24,610 bases of DNA from Onstottus_A sp036505875 (GTDB taxonomy: Bacteria; Acidobacteriota; Blastocatellia; UBA7656), in the NCBI GenBank assembly GCA_036505875.1, contig DASXSR010000253.1, positions 1 to 24,610 of the forward strand, in the 5' to 3' direction. Below the pieces are notes generated by a model. It saw only the letters and a list, made by a program, of their open reading frames with translations. It was not told where the DNA came from and did not search any database. Positions 8,764-15,996 of this stretch are shown here, piece by piece; position 1 is the first letter of the stretch, and the number at the start of each line of letters is the position of its first letter. A program made the translations under genes and the position numbers.

Positions 8764-9183
8764 ATGAACAGGAACGTCACCATCACGGTTGCGATTTCGA
8801 TTTTCGGCCTCATCTTGGCCGCTTGTGGGCGCTCCGACTCATCGGGTGAGAAGACGATCAAGTCAACAAAGTCGGGCGATACGACCATCACGATTTCGAG
8901 CGCCAGCGGAGAAATCAAGGAAGGAGAAAACGAGCTGACGCTGTCGTTCGCCGACGCGTCGGGTAAGGCTGTCGATGTGCGCGCCGCATCGCTGAAGTTT
9001 CACATGCCCGCAATGGGTTCGATGGCTGAGATGAACGACGTGGCGACACTTACGACAACCGACACACCAGGCAAGTTTCAAGCTCGTGTCGATGTCGAAG
9101 TCGCAGGAAGCTGGGAAGCGATGATCAGCTTCCAGGGGCCGCGAGGCACGGAACAGGTGATGATGAGCGTCAACGCGAAATGA
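8764..9183 (+). CDS. YtkA-like lipoprotein with methionine ladder
   Basis: A 139-residue lipoprotein. The signal peptide ends in a lipobox (LILAAC), with Cys21 as the lipidated residue, so it is membrane-tethered in the periplasm. After a Ser/Lys-rich spacer, residues about 42-136 form a YtkA/FixH-like beta sandwich. A striking HMPAMGSMAEM stretch places His80, Met81, Met84, Met87 and Met90 at three-residue steps, which resembles soft-metal (Cu(I)/Ag(I)) ligation sites. The gene sits directly before the CusA-type pump, so handing periplasmic copper to the pump, much as CusF does in enterobacteria, is a reasonable inference, although the fold is not CusF's. Translation start is clear: AGGAGG at 8752-8757, six bases before the ATG. 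Confidence 0.78.
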   Translation: MNRNVTITVAISIFGLILAACGRSDSSGEKTIKSTKSGDTTITISSASGEIKEGENELTLSFADASGKAVDVRAASLKFHMPAMGSMAEMNDVATLTTTDTPGKFQARVDVEVAGSWEAMISFQGPRGTEQVMMSVNAK

Positions 9184-9184
9184 A

Positions 9185-9321
9185 CGGTGATTTGTGATAC
9201 GTGATGCGCGTGGGGACCGCAGCACAGCGCGCCTCGGTCTTCATCACCGATCACGACTCACCGGTCACGAATTATGTTCCTGGGTCACGAATCACGGTTC
9301 GCGGATCACGCATCACTCATG
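9185..9321 (+). repeat. GTGAT heptamer repeat, inverted halves, running into the cusA start codon
   Basis: Degenerate 7-base units. The left part reads as GTGAT units (9187-9206). The right part (9243-9321) reads as the reverse-complement ATCAC/TCAC units, in 7-base phase near the end: GTCACGA, ATCACGG, TTCGCGG, ATCACGC, ATCACTC, ATGATCA. Arms 9194-9210 and 9300-9316 are complementary at 15 of 17 positions. The last degenerate unit contains the pump's ATG at 9319, and no ribosome-binding sequence is visible. It resembles short tandemly repeated heptamer elements known from cyanobacteria (by type, not by sequence). Confidence 0.7.
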
Positions 9322-12300
9322 ATCAACCGCATCATCGAATTTTCGCTGCGCAATCGCTTCATCATCGTGGCGGCCTACGCGCTGCTCGCGGGATGGGGCT
9401 ATTGGGCGCTCACTCGCACTCCTGTTGACGCGATACCAGACTTGTCCGACAACCAGGTGATCATCTTTACCGACTGGACTGGTCGCAGCCCGCAGGAGGT
9501 CGAAGACCAGGTGACCTATCCGCTCACCACCGCACTTCAAGGCTTGCCCGGTGTGCGAGTTGTGCGAGGACAATCGGCGTTCGGCTTTTCAATGATAAGC
9601 GTGATCTTCGAAGATTCAGTCGATCTGTATTGGGCGCGAACCCGAGTGCTTGAGCGGTTGAATCTCGTGACCCGACAACTTCCCGAAGGAGTCGCGCCGA
9701 CGCTCGGGCCTGACGCGACCGGAGTCGGGCAGATTTTCTGGTATACCGTCGAGGGGGACGGCTACGACCTGCGGGATCTGCGGACGCTTCAGGACTGGTT
9801 CATCCGTTATCAGCTTAACTCCGTTCCGGGTGTGGCAGAAGTTGCGTCGGTCGGAGGCTACGTTCAGCAGTATCAAATCGACGTCGATCCAAATCGGCTG
9901 CGTCAGTACAGCGTTCCGTTCTCATCGGTTGTCGAAGCGGTTCGGCGGAGCAACGCCAACGTCGGCGGAAATGTTATAGAGCAGAACGGACAGTGGTCTG
10001 TCGTACGCGGTGTCGGGCTGATTAATTCAATCGCCGACATAGACAACATCGTGATTAGCGCCTCTGGCGGCACGCCGATTTACGTTCGCAATGTCGCGAA
10101 CACCAAGATCGGCGGAGCGTTTCGCGTCGGCGCGTTGGACCGCGACGGCAAAGAAGCGGTAGGCGGAGTGGTGATCGCACGCTACGGCGTCAACTCGCTC
10201 GAAGTCATCGAGGCCGTCAAAGAGAAAATCAAATCGCTTCAAGCTGGGTTACCGCGGGGAGTGAAGATCAATCCGTTCTACGATCGTACCGAGTTGATCC
10301 TTCGCGCGACCCACACGCTGAGACGCGCGCTGATCGAAGAGCTGATCTTGGTCACTCTTGTTCACATCGTCTTCCTGTTTCACTTTCGTTCGATCCTGAT
10401 CGTAACAACGCCACTGCCTCTCGCCGTTCTGCTGTCGTTTCTCTTCATGTACTACATGGGCATCAGCTCCAACCTGATGTCGCTTTCTGGAATCGCAATC
10501 GCAATAGGAGTGTTGGTCGATGCAGGAATAGTCGTCACGGAAAACGCGTTCCGCTACATGGAGAAGCAGCGCATCGACCCGAAGGATCGCCAGCGCGTGT
10601 GGCAAGGCGTGCTCGAATCGACTCGACTCGTGGGCCGTCCGATCTTCTTCTCGATGACAATCATCATTCTCGCCTTCATTCCGGTGTTCGCGCTGACCGG
10701 AAGAGAAGGAAAATTGTTTCATCCGCTGGCGTTTACAAAGACTTTCGCGATGGTTGGCGCTACGGTCATCGCGGTAACCCTCGTGCCTGTGTTGTGCACG
10801 CTGCTGCTCGGCGGGCGCTTTCAGGCCGAAGAAGAAAACATTGTGATGCGATCGATGCATAGCGTCTATCAGCCTTTGCTGAATCTGGCGCTGACTCACC
10901 GAGTCATCACTGTGTTGGCAGCGGCCGTGCTCTTCGCGATCGCGCTCTTGCTTGCCTTGCGAATCGGTAGCGAGTTCATGCCGGAGCTCAACGAAGGCGA
11001 CGTTATGTACATGCCGATCACCGATCCCGCGATCTCAATCGACCAGGCGCTCAAGATAATGCAGAAGCAGGATGAAACTCTAAAGTCTTTTCCTGAAGTC
11101 GCGTGGGTCGCCGGCAAAGCAGGTCGCGCTGAAACTTCAACCGATCCCGCGCCAGTGAATATGAATGAGACGATTGTTCATCTGAAACCGCCGGACCAGT
11201 GGCGAGCGGGTATGACCCGCGAGAAGCTTGTAGATGAAATGAACCAAAAGCTGACGATGCCCGGCGTCACGAACATCTGGACGCAGCCAATCATCAATCG
11301 AATCGAGATGCTCACGACGGGCATTCGAACTGAGGTCGGCGTCAAGATCTACGGCAGCGATTTGAATGAGCTTGAAAAGCGTTCGCGTGAAGTTGCTTCG
11401 GTTTTGCGGACCGTGCCGGGCGCGGCGAACGTCTCGCCTGAGCCGATCACCGGCGCACCTTACATTGATATTAAGATTGATCGGCAGGCGGCAGCGCGCT
11501 ACGGCATCGACGTGCAAGCTATTCAAAACGTCATCGACACCGGGATAGGCGAGACGAATCTCACAGTGACTATCGAGGGCCGCAAGCGGTTCCCGGTGCG
11601 CGTGCGTTACGCGGCGGAGTTTCGCGACAGCCCCGAAGCGCTTGGAAGACTTCTCGTCCCCGCGCCCGGTGGCGCGCAGATTCCACTTGCACAGCTTGCG
11701 ACGATTCAGACAGTGCAAGGAGCTTCGATGATTTCCAGCGAGAATGGCTTGCTGCGCGCGACCGTGCTGCTCAACGTTCGCGGGCGCGATGTCGGCAGCT
11801 TGGTCGAAGACGCCAAGCGCGTCCTTAGCGAACGCGTGCAGTTGCCTGCCGGATATTACGCGGAGTGGAGCGGTCAGTATGAAGATCAACTGCGCGCGCG
11901 GAAGCGGCTTGAGCTCGTGCTGCCGATTGTGCTCGCGGTGATCTTCGTGATGCTTTACTTCACGTATCACTCGTTCATCGAAGCTGCGCATGTGCTGATG
12001 GCGGTGCCGTTTGCGCTGACCGGCGGCGTCTACTTGTTGTACTTGCTCGGCTACAACTTTTCAGTAGCGGTGTGGGTAGGGTTCATCGCTTTGTTTGGGA
12101 CAGCGGTGCAGACGGCCGTGGTGATGGTGATTTATTTGAACGAAGCAGTGCAACGCAAGAAAGCTGAATTCGGCGAACATTTGAGTCGCGAGCAATTGAA
12201 GCAGGCGGTGATCGAGGGCGCGGTGCTGCGTCTCCGTCCGAAGTTGATGACGGTGACGACTGTAGTCGCGGGCTTGTTGCCGATCATGTGGAGCACCAGC

Positions 12301-12435
12301 TCGGGCGCTGAAGTGATGAAGCCGCTCGCGACGCCGGTGCTTGGCGGAATGGTGTCATCGCTGCTTCACGTTCTGATCGTGACGCCGGTGATTTTCTTCT
12401 GGATTCGAGAACGTGAGATCAAGAGAAGAACGTGA
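9319..12435 (+). CDS. cusA: CusA-type heavy-metal RND efflux pump (Cu(I)/Ag(I))
   Basis: A 1038-residue inner-membrane RND transporter, the pump of a tripartite CusCBA-like system that expels Cu(I)/Ag(I) from periplasm to outside using proton flow. The N-terminus has the classic heavy-metal RND start (MINRIIEFSLRNRFIIV, then TPVDAIPDLSDNQVI). Met565 (VMYMP), Met615 (VNMNE) and Met664 (RIEMLTTG) fall at spacings of 50 and 49, exactly those of the E. coli CusA triad 573/623/672 (numbers from memory), supporting copper/silver rather than zinc/cobalt. Asp401 (VLVDAGIVV) and Lys975 (RPKLMTV) match proton-relay positions; the third, Glu939 in E. coli, is Gln931 here. I chose the ATG at 9319 over 9274 because homology begins there and the extra 15 residues are translated repeat. 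The stop lies in another GTGAT repeat. Confidence 0.95.
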   Translation: MINRIIEFSLRNRFIIVAAYALLAGWGYWALTRTPVDAIPDLSDNQVIIFTDWTGRSPQEVEDQVTYPLTTALQGLPGVRVVRGQSAFGFSMISVIFEDSVDLYWARTRVLERLNLVTRQLPEGVAPTLGPDATGVGQIFWYTVEGDGYDLRDLRTLQDWFIRYQLNSVPGVAEVASVGGYVQQYQIDVDPNRLRQYSVPFSSVVEAVRRSNANVGGNVIEQNGQWSVVRGVGLINSIADIDNIVISASGGTPIYVRNVANTKIGGAFRVGALDRDGKEAVGGVVIARYGVNSLEVIEAVKEKIKSLQAGLPRGVKINPFYDRTELILRATHTLRRALIEELILVTLVHIVFLFHFRSILIVTTPLPLAVLLSFLFMYYMGISSNLMSLSGIAIAIGVLVDAGIVVTENAFRYMEKQRIDPKDRQRVWQGVLESTRLVGRPIFFSMTIIILAFIPVFALTGREGKLFHPLAFTKTFAMVGATVIAVTLVPVLCTLLLGGRFQAEEENIVMRSMHSVYQPLLNLALTHRVITVLAAAVLFAIALLLALRIGSEFMPELNEGDVMYMPITDPAISIDQALKIMQKQDETLKSFPEVAWVAGKAGRAETSTDPAPVNMNETIVHLKPPDQWRAGMTREKLVDEMNQKLTMPGVTNIWTQPIINRIEMLTTGIRTEVGVKIYGSDLNELEKRSREVASVLRTVPGAANVSPEPITGAPYIDIKIDRQAAARYGIDVQAIQNVIDTGIGETNLTVTIEGRKRFPVRVRYAAEFRDSPEALGRLLVPAPGGAQIPLAQLATIQTVQGASMISSENGLLRATVLLNVRGRDVGSLVEDAKRVLSERVQLPAGYYAEWSGQYEDQLRARKRLELVLPIVLAVIFVMLYFTYHSFIEAAHVLMAVPFALTGGVYLLYLLGYNFSVAVWVGFIALFGTAVQTAVVMVIYLNEAVQRKKAEFGEHLSREQLKQAVIEGAVLRLRPKLMTVTTVVAGLLPIMWSTSSGAEVMKPLATPVLGGMVSSLLHVLIVTPVIFFWIREREIKRRT

Positions 12436-12480
12436 TCCGTGATGGGTGCCCGTGATCCGTGATGCGTGATACACGTGATC
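12431..12480 (+). repeat. GTGAT heptamer array starting at the cusA stop codon
   Basis: Direct heptamer-like units CGTGATC, CGTGATG, GGTGCC(C), CGTGATC, CGTGATG, CGTGATA, then CACGTGATC. It is the same family as the array before the pump gene, and the pump's TGA stop (12433-12435) lies inside the first unit. Confidence 0.75.
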
Positions 12481-12500
12481 GCGGGAGGAATCGGGAGCCA

Positions 12501-12695
12501 ATCCCGTAGGGATGAAATGTTTATAGAAATGGACGCTACCAAAGGCTCTAGCTCCGTAGGAGCGAAATGTGCCGGTTGCCAGCGCGTAGAGTTCGATTAT
12601 GTCGGGATGAAACCGAACGACCGGCACATTCCACTCCTACGGAGTTGGTCTCATCGGCGCGCGGTTACTATAAACATCGCACTCCTACGGAGTTC
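12501..12695. repeat. Nested four-hairpin palindromic element (REP/BIME-like)
   Basis: The 344-bp gap between the pump and channel genes holds four copies of a 13-base hairpin core with a GTA/TAC loop: ATCCC-GTA-GGGAT (12501-12513), GCTCC-GTA-GGAGC (12551-12563), ACTCC-TAC-GGAGT (12633-12645) and the same again (12681-12693). Copies 1-2 face one way and 3-4 the other. Copies 1 and 4 share the flank ATGTTTATAG; copies 2 and 3 share ATGTGCCGGT. The whole is two inverted pairs, one inside the other. Stem bases change in a compensatory way. From memory, similar CTCCGTAGGAG...TTTATAG sequences recur in several environmental phyla. No gene is supported in this gap. Confidence 0.8.
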
Positions 12696-12779
12696 AGAAC
12701 TCAGGCTGCCGCCGAAGCAACAGCTTTTCTTGTTGGCTTGTGCGGTCGCTGCCGCCTTTCGATCAACAGGTGAAATGCA

Positions 12780-14177
12780 ATGCGAAGAAAGATTCATTAC
12801 AACGTGATTGGAACCGTGGCGCTGCTGATACTGTCAGCCGCAGTCGCGCTTCCGCAAACATTGGCCAACGAACAAGAGCTGGGCCTTGTCCTCGCCGCAA
12901 AGCCGCCGAAGTCAGTCGAGTCAGTTGAGCTGCCATCGATGTATTCACAATTCATTGATTCGGTCAACGGGCTTACGCCGGACGACGTCGTCCGTTACGC
13001 GCTAGCGCACAATGGCGAGCTTGCGGCGGCGCGCAAGATGATCGCCGAGGCGCGGGGCAAGTTGCGTCAAGCGGGCCTGAAACCGAACCCTACGATCGAG
13101 AGCAGCGGAACGCGCGCGGTCACCAGCCCCGATAATATGCAGATGATCGGCGCCGAGCTGCCGCTCGAACTCGGCGGGCGACGCAAGGCACGTGTCGAGG
13201 TTGCACAGCGCGAGCTTGAGATGAGAGAAGCGGAAGTCGCCGACTTCGAGCGTAAGCTCACAGCGGAAGTGCGAATGAAATACGGGGAGGTGATCGCCTC
13301 CGGTCGCAATCTCCGGTTCACTGAAAATCTGCTCGGGCTCACACGCGATTCGCATCGGCTGGTTCACGCGCGTGTTGAACTCGGCAAGAGTGCACCGCTC
13401 GAACAGAATCTGGTATTCGTCGAGTTGAATCGAGTCGACGCGATGCGAATTAACTTCGAAGGTAAGACCGAAGTTGCGATGCTTGAATTAAGGAAGTCGA
13501 TTGGGATGCAGCCGATTGAGCCTCTGAAGTTGCGCGGTGAGTTCGACACCGGTCGGCCGCCCGCGCCGCAGAGCGACGCAATTCGCAATGCGCTTGCTTC
13601 ACGCCCCGATCTCGTTGCCGCGCGCGCCGCCGAAACGCTTGCGCAGGCTCAGATCGAGCAAGCCCGTGTCGAGGGCAAAGTCGATGCGAGCATCTTCGCA
13701 AACTATCAGCGGCAAAATATGGGTTTCGACGTTCGCGGCTTCAACGAAGCGGGTGCGCTCGTGCCGGTGCAGAGCGTCTTTCACTACGCCACGTTCGGGG
13801 TGCGCTTGACGCTACCAGTCAGAAATAAAAATCAGGGCGCCATCGAAGCGGCCGTTGCGGCGGCCGAAGCAGCGAAGAGCCGCCGTGAATTCGGTGAGCT
13901 GGTTGTGAGAAACGAAGTCGCCGCTGCGTATGCACGTTTCGAGCGGGCCCAGCAAGCGCTCACCGTTTATCGCGAGGGAGTTCGCAATCAGGCCGAGCGC
14001 AATCTCGAAGTTGTGCGCCAGACTTACACGCTGGGCCAGAAGACTGCGCTCGACTACATTGGTGAGCAGCGGCGCTTCGTCGAAGTCGAGACCGGATATA
14101 CCGATGTCTTGAAGGAGTACTTCAATTCGCTTGTCGAACTCGAGCGAGCGGCGGGCAAGCCGGTTCCCTCCGCGTGA
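12780..14177 (+). CDS. cusC: TolC/CusC-type outer-membrane efflux channel
   Basis: A 465-residue outer-membrane factor that would form the exit duct of the tripartite copper pump. A signal peptide covers about residues 1-29 (VALLILSAAVALPQTLA); there is no lipobox Cys, unlike E. coli CusC. Two outer-membrane efflux (OEP) repeats follow, about 65-260 and 275-460. They are rich in long amphipathic helices (ALAHNGELAAARKMIAEA, ASRPDLVAARAAETLAQA), with the typical LELGGRRKARVEVAQREL turn near 131-148. Length is normal for the family. The ATG at 12780 is preceded by AGGTGA. The next gene starts eight bases after the stop, so the two are cotranscribed. The order pump-channel-adaptor differs from E. 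coli cusCFBA. Confidence 0.92.
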   Translation: MRRKIHYNVIGTVALLILSAAVALPQTLANEQELGLVLAAKPPKSVESVELPSMYSQFIDSVNGLTPDDVVRYALAHNGELAAARKMIAEARGKLRQAGLKPNPTIESSGTRAVTSPDNMQMIGAELPLELGGRRKARVEVAQRELEMREAEVADFERKLTAEVRMKYGEVIASGRNLRFTENLLGLTRDSHRLVHARVELGKSAPLEQNLVFVELNRVDAMRINFEGKTEVAMLELRKSIGMQPIEPLKLRGEFDTGRPPAPQSDAIRNALASRPDLVAARAAETLAQAQIEQARVEGKVDASIFANYQRQNMGFDVRGFNEAGALVPVQSVFHYATFGVRLTLPVRNKNQGAIEAAVAAAEAAKSRREFGELVVRNEVAAAYARFERAQQALTVYREGVRNQAERNLEVVRQTYTLGQKTALDYIGEQRRFVEVETGYTDVLKEYFNSLVELERAAGKPVPSA

Positions 14178-14185
14178 GGTTAGTG

Positions 14186-15874
14186 ATGGAGAATCAAAAA
14201 GACGAAATGAAGAAAGATCAAAAGGCGATCACGGTAAGACGTTGGATCGTGACAGCGGTCGTGCTTCTGGCAGCGGCAGCAGTGTTGACCGTTTGGTTGC
14301 TGATTCGCGGATCGAGTCACAGTTCGGGTGCCGGTCGGCCAGTTCCGGCGCCAGCCGGTGAGGCGGTGCCGTCAACAGGCGCGCCCTCAACTGGAACGAC
14401 GCCACGACCCGGCGAATTGGTCATAACGCTCTCGCCCGACAAGCTCGAAAACGCGGGAATCAAAACCGAAGTCGTCACTGAGCAAACCGGCCCGGCTTAT
14501 GCAAGCGCGGTGGGACTTCGCGCAACCGGAACCGTCGCCTCCAATGCTTACAAAGAAACGCCTGTCTTCCCGATCGCCGGCGGCATTATCAGGCAGATCA
14601 ACGTCGAGCTTGGTAACAAAGTGGCGCGCGGACAAACATTGGCGGCGATATTCAGCGGCGAATTGGCGGATGCCCAGGCTGCTTACTTGAAGATGCTTGC
14701 GGAAGTCGAAGAGCATCATCAACATCATCGCCGCACGATCGAGCTGGTTGAAATCGGCGCCGTGAGTCGTGAGGAACTTGAGCAAGCTACCACGAAGTAC
14801 AAGACCGCGCAAGCGAATCTCGCTTCCGCGCGTGAGCGGCTGATTCTGCTCGGCATGAGCGAAAGGCAACTCGACGAGCTTCGTACCGCGCAAAAGCCGC
14901 GCAAGCCGCTGCTTGCTGTCGAGTCGCCGGCTTCCGGGACGTTGATTGCGCGAGCGGTGAACGTCGGCGAAGTTGTTATGTCGGGAAAAGAGATGTTTCG
15001 TGTAGCAGACTTATCTACAGTGTGGGTGCTCGCGCAAATCTACGAACGAGACTTTCAAGCGGTGAACGTCGGCACCCCTGCGGTGGTAACTACTTCGGCT
15101 TATCCTGGCAGGACTTTCAACGGGCGAGTCTCGTACATTGACCCGCGAGTCGATCCGCAAACGCGCACGGCTCAGGTGCGCATCGAGCTTGCGAACCCGC
15201 GCGAGATGCTCAAGCTCGGAATGTTCGTGGACGTTAACTTCGGCGGCGCGGCTGCTGCTCAGTCGAGCGGCCAACCGGTGGCGACAGTACCTCGCGCGGC
15301 CATTCAGACGATCGGCGCAAAACAAGTAGTCTACGCTGCAACTGACCGGTCAGGCTCATTCGTGCAGCGTGAAGTCTCCGTCGGAGCCGAAACGAACGGA
15401 CTCGTGAGCGTGTACAGCGGCGTGAGCGCGGGCGAGCGAGTCGCCACTGAGGGAAGCTTCCTGCTGCGAGCTGAGAGCTTGAAGCTGAATCCGGCGCAGT
15501 CGATGTCGCCCGCTTCGCAGGTTCAGGGTTCAGAGTTCAGGCTTTCGGGCTCTCCCGGCCCAGCCAGCAACCCTGAACCCGGAACTCTGAACGCTGAACC
15601 GACAGGAGGCGTGCAAACGGCGACGGTTTCGGTGAATGAGACAGGCTTCCAGCCGTCTACGATCAACCTGAAGCGAGCGGTCCCTGCGCGAATAACATTC
15701 GTGCGAGATGTTGAAGCAACTTGCGCTAGGTCGGTTGTGATAGCCGGCTTCAACATCAAACGCGACCTCCCGTTCAAAGAGCCCGTAGTCGTTGAATTCA
15801 CGCCGGCAAAGCGAGGCGTGTTCAAGTTCACCTGCGGCATGGAAATGCTTGAAGGGAAGATAGTGGTTCGTTGA
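14186..15874 (+). CDS. cusB: CusB-type periplasmic adaptor fused to a cupredoxin-like domain
   Basis: A 562-residue membrane fusion protein bridging pump and channel. A membrane anchor lies at about 12-33, then a Pro-rich spacer. The adaptor core follows: barrel-sandwich halves (FPIAGGIIRQINVELGNKVA and PASGTLIARAVNVGEVVMSG), a helical hairpin with EHHQHH, and a beta barrel (VDPQTRTAQVRIELANPREM). Residues about 445-472 are a Gly/Pro/Glu linker encoded by an inverted DNA repeat. Residues about 477-562 resemble a cupredoxin-like domain, with Cys513 (EATCARSV) and Cys550, Met552, Met554 (FTCGMEM) as likely copper ligands. The extra domain could accept or deliver copper. I prefer the ATG at 14186, with GAGGT five bases upstream, over the GTG at 14174 that overlaps the previous stop. 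Confidence 0.9.
   Translation: MENQKDEMKKDQKAITVRRWIVTAVVLLAAAAVLTVWLLIRGSSHSSGAGRPVPAPAGEAVPSTGAPSTGTTPRPGELVITLSPDKLENAGIKTEVVTEQTGPAYASAVGLRATGTVASNAYKETPVFPIAGGIIRQINVELGNKVARGQTLAAIFSGELADAQAAYLKMLAEVEEHHQHHRRTIELVEIGAVSREELEQATTKYKTAQANLASARERLILLGMSERQLDELRTAQKPRKPLLAVESPASGTLIARAVNVGEVVMSGKEMFRVADLSTVWVLAQIYERDFQAVNVGTPAVVTTSAYPGRTFNGRVSYIDPRVDPQTRTAQVRIELANPREMLKLGMFVDVNFGGAAAAQSSGQPVATVPRAAIQTIGAKQVVYAATDRSGSFVQREVSVGAETNGLVSVYSGVSAGERVATEGSFLLRAESLKLNPAQSMSPASQVQGSEFRLSGSPGPASNPEPGTLNAEPTGGVQTATVSVNETGFQPSTINLKRAVPARITFVRDVEATCARSVVIAGFNIKRDLPFKEPVVVEFTPAKRGVFKFTCGMEMLEGKIVVR
15520..15600. repeat. GTTCAG heptamer inverted repeat inside the adaptor gene
   Basis: The left arm 15520-15549 begins GGTTCAG-GGTTCAG-AGTTCAG. 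The right arm 15571-15600 is its reverse complement at 25 of 30 positions, with a 21-base spacer. The repeat stays in frame and encodes the linker between the adaptor core and the cupredoxin-like domain. Confidence 0.8.
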
Positions 15875-15880
15875 GCTGAT

Positions 15881-15962
15881 GCTTGTACGGGCGGCCCCTC
15901 TCTGGACCATAGGACGGTCGCTATCGAATGAGGGGCGGCCACGGAGGGCCGCCCGTACAAGC
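15881..15962. repeat. GGGCGGCC inverted-repeat element
   Basis: The 17-base arm 15881-15897 (GCTTGTACGGGCGGCCC) is repeated as an exact reverse complement at 15946-15962. The right side also folds alone: GGGCGGCC, loop ACGGAG, GGCCGCCC. It fills most of the 122-bp gap between the adaptor and the cytochrome-barrel gene. It has the look of a dispersed palindromic element and could also act as a transcript stabiliser or partial terminator. Confidence 0.75.
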
Positions 15963-15996
15963 TAGCAATCTTTACGGTAGATGGAAGGAGAACATC

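Noticed and set aside
9274..9318. Longer start for the pump gene at 9274
   Set aside because: The added 15 residues are translated GTGAT/ATCAC repeat, and family similarity begins at the ATG at 9319.
10249..10899. 216-codon minus-strand frame inside the pump gene
   Set aside because: Low-complexity Gln/Arg/His/Asp text opposite conserved membrane segments; a shadow.
11137..11991. 284-codon open frame on the minus strand inside the pump gene
   Set aside because: The opposite strand encodes an unmistakable RND pump; the reverse product shows no domain and a shadow-like composition.
9185..12695. Repeat arrays considered as a CRISPR locus
   Set aside because: Units are 7-13 bases, degenerate and palindromic, with no regular unique spacers and no cas genes nearby.
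12466..12807. Open frames of 113 and 68 codons in the pump-channel gap
   Set aside because: They run through the repeat hairpins, have no ribosome site, and their products show no pattern.
15928..15996. Longer start for the cytochrome-barrel gene at 15928
   Set aside because: It would translate the palindromic GGGCGGCC repeat and bury the signal peptide; the ribosome site is just before 15997.
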